A stretch of DNA of 12,592 nt from Cellvibrionaceae bacterium (GTDB taxonomy: Bacteria > Pseudomonadota > Gammaproteobacteria > Pseudomonadales > Cellvibrionaceae). Within the stretch, counting starts at the first letter, position 1; every line of letters begins with the position of its first letter. Position numbers and translations under genes: made by a program. The notes beneath the pieces were generated by a model. It made no database searches, was not told the DNA's origin, and saw only the letters and a list, made by a program, of their open reading frames with translations. This document shows, in pieces, positions 7,095 to 12,592 of this stretch. The stretch covers positions 1 through 12,592 of the forward strand of contig JALUYN010000337.1 of assembly GCA_027012915.1 (NCBI GenBank), given 5' to 3'.

Positions 7095-7739
7095 ATGAAA
7101 TCGAAAAAATCGAAGCCCTGGCGCTGGACGAAGACACCGCGCGCCAAATCACTCTTTCAGTGGAGTCGCTGGCTGCATGTCTATCTGTCGACAGCACTGT
7201 TTACGCTGCTGTTGTTCTTTTCCGTAACTGGCATCACTTTAAATCACCCTCAATGGGCCGCCGACACTAGTGCACCGGAAGAACTCTCCACTGACATTCC
7301 TGGCTCAATACGCAACCAGCTGCTGAGTCAGAGCGGAGCCGCCCTCGATGGGTTGACCGATCACATAGCACTCACCACCGGCCTCTCCGACCCGCGCAGT
7401 ATCGATGTGGATTGGGAATTGGGCGAAATTGAGTTCGACTACCCGCTCCCTGCGGGCTACGCCTTTGTGATTGCCGAGCTGGATAGCGGCACTCTACTGA
7501 TTGAACACAAACAGGGTTCACTTCTGGCATTGCTGAATGATCTGCACAAAGGCAGGCACACCGGACCAGCCTGGTCCTGGCTTATCGATATATCCGCAGC
7601 GGTAATATCGATCTTTGCCATCACCGGCATGATTATCCTGCTACAGCACAAACGTTATCGCCGAGCCGGCCTGAGTGCAGCGCTCGCTGGCACGCTTTTA
7701 CCCTGGCTGTACTACTGGCTGTATGTGCCGGCCCTATAA
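7095..7739 (+). CDS. PepSY-associated transmembrane protein (putative inner-membrane component of iron uptake)
   Basis: 214 residues from the ATG at 7095; a TTG at 7086 in frame lies inside the terminator-like hairpin and is less likely. The basic N-terminus (MKSKKSKPWRW) is followed by membrane helix 1 at about 29-49 (VYLSTALFTLLLFFSVTG). A periplasmic segment with PepSY-like beta structure covers 51-160, then come helices at about 162-183 and 191-212. His residues at 28, 51, 151 and 155 flank helices 1 and 2; the W-x-x-LH and LHKGRHTGPAWSWLID motifs are typical of the PepSY_TM family. Larger relatives such as FpvG/PiuB/FoxB types assist reduction and release of iron from siderophores at the inner membrane. 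This shorter form has no demonstrated activity, so a role in metal reduction or transfer is inference. The gene starts 55 nt after the receptor stop. Confidence 0.85.
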   Translation: MKSKKSKPWRWTKTPRAKSLFQWSRWLHVYLSTALFTLLLFFSVTGITLNHPQWAADTSAPEELSTDIPGSIRNQLLSQSGAALDGLTDHIALTTGLSDPRSIDVDWELGEIEFDYPLPAGYAFVIAELDSGTLLIEHKQGSLLALLNDLHKGRHTGPAWSWLIDISAAVISIFAITGMIILLQHKRYRRAGLSAALAGTLLPWLYYWLYVPAL

Positions 7740-7772
7740 ATACACACCTTCGGAATCTGAATCGGAGCAACC

Positions 7773-8261
7773 ATGAGATACCTAATTGGACTACTGCTAC
7801 TGTGCCTGCCACTGCTTGGTAGCGCACAACAAATGACCATTAAGTTTGAGATCCCGGCACTGGACGTCTCCCCCTACCATCGCCCCTATGTCGCCATTTG
7901 GCTGGAGACACCCAAGCGCAAAGGCGTGCACACCATTGCCGTCTGGTATGAAAAGGATGACTGGCTGAAGGACTTACGTCAGTGGTGGCGCAAACTGGGG
8001 CGCAAAGACGCCGCTGCCTACGACGCCACCAGCGGAGCCACGCGCAAGCCCGGAAGTTATAAAGTGCACTGGAACGGCCTGGATCAAAACCAGCAACCCA
8101 TCACTGCGGGCGAGTACTTTCTAAATCTGGAAGCCTCACGCGAAGCCGGTGGCAGAGACTTTGTGCGTCAAAAAATACGTTGGGGTGAGCCCGGCGAGCC
8201 GCAGCAGTTTGAACTTCAGGGTGACCTGGAGCTGAGCAATATCCAGATCATCATCGAATAA
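7773..8261 (+). CDS. DUF2271 domain periplasmic protein
   Basis: 162 residues with a signal peptide at about 1-19 (MRYLIGLLLLCLPLLGSAQ). The ATG follows GGAG at a spacing of 5 nt, 33 nt after the PepSY gene. The mature protein reads as one beta-sandwich: YVAIWLETPKRKGVHTIAVW, then a Trp-rich WYEKDDWLKDLRQWWRK segment, DATSGATRKPGSY, and a FlgD-like Ig segment VHWNGLDQNQQPITAGEY. These are the conserved blocks of DUF2271, a family of predicted periplasmic proteins repeatedly found beside PepSY and TonB-receptor genes. No enzyme residues are evident, and the Trp/aromatic face could bind a ligand or partner protein. Its function is unknown; context suggests a soluble helper of the PepSY protein in metal acquisition. 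Confidence 0.85.
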   Translation: MRYLIGLLLLCLPLLGSAQQMTIKFEIPALDVSPYHRPYVAIWLETPKRKGVHTIAVWYEKDDWLKDLRQWWRKLGRKDAAAYDATSGATRKPGSYKVHWNGLDQNQQPITAGEYFLNLEASREAGGRDFVRQKIRWGEPGEPQQFELQGDLELSNIQIIIE

Positions 8262-8282
8262 TACGGAACAGGAATCGAGATT

Positions 8283-9152
8283 ATGAAATCCACATTTTCC
8301 ACTGCTTTGAGCCTTCTGAGCGCAGGACTTTTGGGCATTACCCTGAGCACATCCAGCGTGGCCCACGATCGCTTTATATTGCCATCACACACCGTGCTGT
8401 CTTCCGAGAAAACCGAAACCGTGTCGTTGATCTCCAGTATATCCAACGACATTTTTCACCCCGACATGCCATTGGGTGACAATGGCAAGGGCACACCGCC
8501 GCCTCCTATGATACCGCTATTCAAACGTCTGCAATCCTCGGTGGTCACACCGGATGGCAATTCCATTGCGGGGCCATCATGGCAATCGTATAGTCGTTTT
8601 TCCGCTGCGGACCAGATTCTGGAAAGCAATGGCACTTACCGAATTCGTCTTATGCAACCCGATACTCCCATGGTTACCTTCAAAGACGCTGAGGGTAAAC
8701 CCAATCGTATCTTCGGCCCCAATCCGCAATTGCCCTCCGGCGCCACTGAAGTTGTTAAACGGGTCATTCGCTCTAGCGTAGAGACATTTATTACGAAAGG
8801 GGAAGCGACAACACCGACAACCGATAACAGCGATCAACAATTGGCTCTGGGGGGGGAAACCCATCCCAACGACCTGTTCAGTAACGAGCCGTTGCAGTTA
8901 CAGCTGTTCTTCAATAGCCAGCCATTGCAAAAGGCTGTCGACGTTACCCTGGTAAAACAGAACAGCCGCCATCGCAATCAACGCCAAGAGCGCAAAGTCA
9001 CCACCGACAGCAAAGGCAACTTTGAAATTACCTTGGAAGACCCGGGGTTCTATCTGTTATCTGTGGAGCTGACTGAAAAAGCCGACAACAATGACCAGCT
9101 GGATTTTTACCACACCAGTCTCTATGTAACTTTGGAAGTGTTTCCTCAATAG
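8283..9152 (+). CDS. DUF4198 domain periplasmic protein
   Basis: 289 residues; the ATG follows an AGGAA ribosome site and begins 21 nt after the DUF2271 stop. The signal peptide is about residues 1-27 (ends SSVA), leaving a mature N-terminus HDRFILPSHTVL that starts with His, as is usual for this family. An N-terminal beta-sandwich (about 28-130) is followed by a linker and a C-terminal Ig-like domain (about 193-285; ETHPNDLFSNEPLQLQL, DSKGNFEITLEDPGFYLLSV). DUF4198 proteins are related to NikM-like periplasmic parts of Co/Ni uptake systems and are thought to bind metals or metal complexes. The exposed N-terminal His-Asp and the ETHP segment are plausible ligands. The gene closes the acquisition cluster. 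A run of 8 G at 8849-8856 interrupts otherwise ordinary coding sequence. Function is inferred only from family and neighbours. Confidence 0.84.
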   Translation: MKSTFSTALSLLSAGLLGITLSTSSVAHDRFILPSHTVLSSEKTETVSLISSISNDIFHPDMPLGDNGKGTPPPPMIPLFKRLQSSVVTPDGNSIAGPSWQSYSRFSAADQILESNGTYRIRLMQPDTPMVTFKDAEGKPNRIFGPNPQLPSGATEVVKRVIRSSVETFITKGEATTPTTDNSDQQLALGGETHPNDLFSNEPLQLQLFFNSQPLQKAVDVTLVKQNSRHRNQRQERKVTTDSKGNFEITLEDPGFYLLSVELTEKADNNDQLDFYHTSLYVTLEVFPQ

Positions 9153-9155
9153 CTC

Positions 9156-9188
9156 TTTAGTAGCCATTTAGTAGCTATTCAGTGGTTA
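9156..9188. repeat. Three tandem imperfect 11-bp repeats
   Basis: TTTAGTAGCCA (9156-9166), TTTAGTAGCTA (9167-9177) and TTCAGTGGTTA (9178-9188) follow one another directly after the DUF4198 stop. They fill most of the 42 nt between two convergent genes. The first two units differ at one base and the third at four from the second. No terminator hairpin is seen here. Confidence 0.6.
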
Positions 9189-9194
9189 TGCACT

Positions 9195-9974
9195 CTAGGC
9201 ATCTTCTAGAAAGTCGACCACCCACTGGTTAAATTCGTGTGGTTTTTCCGCATGCAACCAGTGGCCGGTTTCGGGCAGGGTCTTAATAATTGCATTGGGG
9301 TGATAGCGCATAATGTCCGAATGGTGCTCCGGCAGAATGTAGTCGGAATTGCCGCCGGCGATGTAGAGGGTCGCGCCCTGATAGCTTTTGACAAAATCAG
9401 GCGCCTGGCGAATGTGTTCGTAATTGGCTTTCATAGCCGGAATATTGCAGCGCCAATCAAAGCCCCCTTCTTTCGCGCGCACCAGGTTCATCAATAGAAA
9501 CCCGCGAATGCCCGCTTCTGCCACGTGGGGCTGCATAAGCTGATCCGCCTCGCGGCGACTGTCCACGTGTTCGGGATTCACCGCATCCAATGCAGCGAAT
9601 ATCTCACCGTGCCCCGGCGGGTAATTCACTGGTGCTATGTCGGCAATAACCAGTTTACGAAGCAGATCCGGAAAGTCCTGACTCAGTTGAATCCCTACCT
9701 TGCCGCCCAGCGAGTGACCAATGTAGTCCACCTTGTGCCACCCCAGGCCGCGGATCACCTGGGCAATATCCTCGGCCATCTCCCGCTGAGTCATACTCAC
9801 GGAGTGGAAAGAGCGACCGTGATTGCGCAAATCCACGAGAGCCACCGGCCGATTGCCAAAGGCTCTTGCAATACCCATCAAATTTTCGCCAGCGCCAAAA
9901 AGCCCGTGCACCAAAATTAGCGGTGTGCCGGTTTTTTCCTGATTCAGCAAGCGGGTATTGAGTGTTGGGTTCAT
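9195..9974 (-). CDS. ybfF: Alpha/beta-hydrolase, YbfF-like acyl esterase
   Basis: 259-residue cytoplasmic serine hydrolase. Relatives such as E. coli YbfF hydrolyse short acyl esters and, in vitro, acyl-CoA thioesters; the physiological substrate is not settled. The oxyanion strand LILVHGLFGAGENL is at about 19-32, the nucleophile elbow GHSLGG at 86-91 gives Ser88, and TGHWLHAEKP at 236-245 gives His238. Asp112 in ADIAPVNY is the likely acid, by analogy with YbfF. DLRNHGRS (48-55) and IAGGNSDYI (205-213) are further YbfF hallmarks, and length matches the E. coli protein closely. I prefer the ATG at 9974, which has a GGA 8 nt upstream, over an ATG at 9983 without a ribosome site. The gene converges on the DUF4198 gene and diverges from the GMC gene; no functional link to either is evident. 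Confidence 0.9.
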   Translation of the reverse strand: MNPTLNTRLLNQEKTGTPLILVHGLFGAGENLMGIARAFGNRPVALVDLRNHGRSFHSVSMTQREMAEDIAQVIRGLGWHKVDYIGHSLGGKVGIQLSQDFPDLLRKLVIADIAPVNYPPGHGEIFAALDAVNPEHVDSRREADQLMQPHVAEAGIRGFLLMNLVRAKEGGFDWRCNIPAMKANYEHIRQAPDFVKSYQGATLYIAGGNSDYILPEHHSDIMRYHPNAIIKTLPETGHWLHAEKPHEFNQWVVDFLEDA

Positions 9975-10110
9975 AGTGATCATCCGGACGGCAAAACTGA
10001 GCCGGGAATCTTACCACATAGACTAAAGGTGAAACCCGTGGTCGGAAAATGACATTGCACTTGCCTCGGTTATCGTGACACTCTTGATCGGGAAAGGAGA
10101 GACTCTGATT

Positions 10111-11724
10111 ATGCAGCGTTACGATTACATTATCGTCGGCGCCGGCACCGCCGGTTGTGTTCTGGCCAATCGCCTGAGCGCCGATCCCAGCAAATCTGTG
10201 CTGTTACTGGAAGCCGGGCGCAACGACAATTACTTCTGGATCAACATTCCTGTCGGCTACCTCTATACGATCAACAATCCTCGCACCGATTGGTGCTTCC
10301 AGACCGAACCCGATGCCGGCCTCAACGGTCGCAGCCTGGGCTATGCCCGTGGCAAAGTTCTGGGCGGCTGTTCCTCCATCAACGCCATGATCTATATGCG
10401 CGGGCAACGCAGTGATTACGATCATTGGGCCGATTTGGGCAACCGCGGCTGGGGCTGGGATGACGTGCTGCCAGTATTCAAGCAGTCTGAAAGCTATCAA
10501 CACGGTAGCGATGAATTTCACGGTGCCGATGGCGAACTCAGGGTCGAGGAGCGCCGCGTCAATTGGGATATCCTCGACGCCTGGCGCGACGCTGCCGAGG
10601 AATGCGGCATTCCCAAAATTGAAGAGTTCAATCGCGGCGACAACTTTGGCAACGCCTACTTTCAAATGAACCAACGCAAAGGCAAACGCTGCAGTGCCGC
10701 CCACGCATTCCTGCACCCGATAAAGACTCGCAGTAACCTGACCGTCGTCACTCACGCTCAGGTACAACGCGTGAAACTTAAAGAGAACGATGGTCAACTC
10801 TCCGCCGAGGGCGTAGTGGTGCGTATCAACGGCAATGAAGAGCAGACCTTTCTCGCCAACCGTGAAGTCATTCTCGCCGCCGGCGCAGTGGCCTCACCGC
10901 AGTTGATGCAACTCTCAGGGTTGGGACCCACAGCTCTGCTCCAAGAACACGGCATCAAGGTGACCAAGGACATTCCCGGGGTCGGTGAAAACCTGCAGGA
11001 TCATCTGCAGATCCGCACGGTATACAAAGTCTCGAACACGGTAACCCTCAATCAGAAGGTCAACAGCCTTTGGGGCAAAGCCAAGATGGGTTTGGAATAC
11101 GCGTTGCTTAAGCGGGGCCCGCTGACCATGCCGCCATCGCAGCTGGGCGCGTTTGCCAAGAGCGATCCACATCAGCCTACAGCCAATATTGAATGGCATG
11201 TGCAACCGCTGTCACTGGATAAATTTGGGGAACCACTGCACACCTTCAATGCCATCACACCGTCGGTTTGTAATCTTCGCCCGAGCAGCCGTGGGCATCT
11301 GCGCATTAAATCGGCCGCCCCGGAAGCTGCCCCTGAGATCAACATGAACTATCTGTCCACAGACGAAGACCGCCAGGTAGCCGTCGACAGTTTAAAGTTT
11401 ACGCGCAAAATTATGGCGTCCAATGCCATGGCTCCTTTTGCACCCGAGGAGTGGAAACCGGGGCCAAATCTGGAAAGCTATGAGGACCTCTTACAAGCCG
11501 CCGGTGATTTGGGCACCACCATTTTCCACCCGGTGGGAACCTGCAAGATGGGAAGTGATCCAATGTCGGTAGTCAACGACCGCCTGCAAGTACACGGCGT
11601 GAATCAACTGCGGGTTATCGACGCATCCATCATGCCTACCATCACTTCCGGGAATACCAACGCCCCGACGGTAATGATTGCGGAAAAAGGTGCGGCCTTT
11701 ATTATCGAAGACCACAAACAATAA
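10111..11724 (+). CDS. GMC-family FAD-dependent oxidoreductase (alcohol/choline dehydrogenase-like)
   Basis: 537 residues from the ATG at 10111, preceded by AGGAGA 10 nt upstream; an in-frame ATG at 10075 lacks support. The enzyme oxidises an alcohol group with FAD and passes electrons to a membrane or soluble acceptor. The Rossmann ADP-binding motif GAGTAG is at 10-15 and the ribose-binding Glu at 34 (LLLEAG). GMC signature 1 is at 81-98 (GKVLGGCSSINAMIYMRG) and signature 2 at about 258-272 (GAVASPQLMQLSGLG). The catalytic pair fits His473 (FHPVGTCKMG) and Asn517 (TSGNTNAPT), spaced as in choline oxidase. Length and motifs match AlkJ-type alcohol dehydrogenases and BetA choline dehydrogenases. 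No BetB, BetI or glycine betaine transporter gene is adjacent, so choline is not favoured; the substrate is undetermined. The downstream GST gene starts 22 nt away. Confidence 0.9.
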   Translation: MQRYDYIIVGAGTAGCVLANRLSADPSKSVLLLEAGRNDNYFWINIPVGYLYTINNPRTDWCFQTEPDAGLNGRSLGYARGKVLGGCSSINAMIYMRGQRSDYDHWADLGNRGWGWDDVLPVFKQSESYQHGSDEFHGADGELRVEERRVNWDILDAWRDAAEECGIPKIEEFNRGDNFGNAYFQMNQRKGKRCSAAHAFLHPIKTRSNLTVVTHAQVQRVKLKENDGQLSAEGVVVRINGNEEQTFLANREVILAAGAVASPQLMQLSGLGPTALLQEHGIKVTKDIPGVGENLQDHLQIRTVYKVSNTVTLNQKVNSLWGKAKMGLEYALLKRGPLTMPPSQLGAFAKSDPHQPTANIEWHVQPLSLDKFGEPLHTFNAITPSVCNLRPSSRGHLRIKSAAPEAAPEINMNYLSTDEDRQVAVDSLKFTRKIMASNAMAPFAPEEWKPGPNLESYEDLLQAAGDLGTTIFHPVGTCKMGSDPMSVVNDRLQVHGVNQLRVIDASIMPTITSGNTNAPTVMIAEKGAAFIIEDHKQ

Positions 11725-11746
11725 ACAAACAGAGAGAGAACGCACC

Positions 11747-12592
11747 ATGGGAGACAGCTACACACCACCCAAAGTATGGACCTGGAATACCGAAGACAGC
11801 GAAAACCGCTTTTCCAACATCAATCGTCCCATTGCCGGTTCCACCCACGACAAGGATCTGCCGATAGGCAAACATCCACTGCAGCTCTACTCACTGGGCA
11901 CTCCCAACGGCGTTAAAGTGACGTTGATGCTCGAAGAGCTGCTGGAGCTGGGTATCGAGGGTGCCGAATACGACGCCTGGGCCGTCAACATTATGGAAGG
12001 CAATCAGTTCAGCAGCGGTTTTGTCAGTATCAATCCCAATTCAAAGATTCCGGCCATGGCGGACCACAGTGGTGATACGCCCATTCGCATCTTTGAATCA
12101 GGCGCTATTCTCATGCATCTCGCGGAAAAGTTTGGTCGCTTTCTACCAACAGAAACTGCGGCGCGCGCCGAGTGTCTGTCGTGGCTGTTCTGGCAGATGG
12201 GCAGCGCCCCGATACTCGGTGGCGGGTTTGGCCATTTCTACGCCTACGCGCCGGAAAAACTGCAATACCCCATCGATCGTTACACCATGGAAGTAAAGCG
12301 CCAGATGGATGTTCTGGACCGCGGCCTGGCAGAGTCTGAATATATTGCTGGAGACGAATACACCATTGCCGACATGGCAATCTGGCCCTGGTACGGCGCT
12401 CTGGCCGCGGGCAAGCTGTACGAATCCGGTGAGTTTCTGGACGTGCAAAGCTATAAAAACCTGCAACGCTGGCAAAACCAGATCGTCACTCGACCCGCCG
12501 CAAAACGTGGTATAAAAGTGAATCGTTTTTGGGGAGAGCCGTCCTCACAGCTTCATGAGCGCCACGATGCCAGTGACTTTGAGCTGCGCACG
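11747..12592 (+). CDS. yghU: YghU-like glutathione S-transferase / disulfide reductase, 3' end cut
   Basis: Open for 282 codons to the right edge, with only a few residues missing compared with the 288-residue E. coli YghU. The ATG at 11747 follows a GAGAGAGAA purine stretch. E. coli YghU is a Nu-class GST that binds two glutathiones per subunit and acts as a disulfide-bond reductase. Sequence blocks shared with it include KVWTW (9-13), FSNINRP (22-28), LYSLGTPNGVKVT (47-59, with the glutathione-contacting Thr52/Asn54), NPNSKIPAM with cis-Pro102, FESGAI (116-121), GGGFGHFYAYAP, and the GST C-terminal helix YIAGDEYTIADMAIWPW (199-215), ending HERHDASDFE. It is probably co-transcribed with the GMC oxidoreductase, which might produce reactive aldehydes or peroxide; that link is inference. 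Confidence 0.93.
   Translation, partial: MGDSYTPPKVWTWNTEDSENRFSNINRPIAGSTHDKDLPIGKHPLQLYSLGTPNGVKVTLMLEELLELGIEGAEYDAWAVNIMEGNQFSSGFVSINPNSKIPAMADHSGDTPIRIFESGAILMHLAEKFGRFLPTETAARAECLSWLFWQMGSAPILGGGFGHFYAYAPEKLQYPIDRYTMEVKRQMDVLDRGLAESEYIAGDEYTIADMAIWPWYGALAAGKLYESGEFLDVQSYKNLQRWQNQIVTRPAAKRGIKVNRFWGEPSSQLHERHDASDFELRT

Noticed and set aside
9984..10110. Promoters in the divergent gap between the esterase and GMC genes
   Set aside because: A TTGCAC at 10055-10060 and some TA-rich bits exist, but no -35/-10 pair with acceptable spacing was found on either strand.
10204..10797. 197-codon minus-strand reading frame opposite the GMC gene
   Set aside because: It mirrors the FAD-binding part of a GMC enzyme with clear signatures on the plus strand; the antisense protein has no recognisable motif or ribosome site.
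10111..11724. Assignment of the GMC gene as choline dehydrogenase betA
   Set aside because: The catalytic pair is common to all GMC enzymes, and no betaine-pathway gene is next to it, so a specific substrate is not supported.

Overview
The window looks like chromosomal DNA of a free-living, probably marine or soil, gammaproteobacterium. The evidence is moderate GC, dense Gram-negative envelope genes, Fur-type regulation, and proteins close to E. coli YbfF and YghU. A Cellvibrionales- or Alteromonadales-like host is my guess; no sequence feature proves it. I see no rRNA, tRNA, CRISPR array, transposase or integrase. No gene-free stretch exceeds about 130 bases.

Region 1 (1-3716, minus strand) is a heavy-metal efflux operon in czcI-czcC-czcB-czcA order. 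It encodes a small His-rich secreted protein, a TolC-type outer membrane factor, a periplasmic adaptor with His clusters, and the first 206 residues of an HME-type RND pump cut by the window edge. A 9-bp perfect inverted repeat and a possible promoter lie ahead of it. The adaptor appears to lack the usual alpha-helical hairpin.

Region 2 (3777-9152) is an iron-type acquisition module. A PchR-like AraC regulator (minus) diverges from a TonB-dependent receptor (plus), with a near-consensus Fur box between them. Downstream on the plus strand are a PepSY-type membrane protein, a DUF2271 periplasmic protein and a DUF4198 periplasmic protein. A strong GAAA-capped hairpin with a short T-run sits between the receptor and the PepSY gene, so the last three genes probably depend on read-through. 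My reading is that a metal complex, perhaps a siderophore or heme, is imported by the receptor under Fur and AraC control, and that the membrane and periplasmic proteins then process or reduce it. The substrate cannot be read from the sequence.

Region 3 (9195-12592) holds housekeeping and redox genes: a YbfF-like esterase (minus), and, divergently, a GMC-family FAD alcohol/choline-type dehydrogenase followed after 22 nt by a YghU-like glutathione S-transferase that runs off the right edge a few residues before its expected end.

The least explained part is Region 2: a compact, iron-regulated receptor-PepSY-DUF2271-DUF4198 set with an internal attenuator-like hairpin, next to a metal efflux operon.
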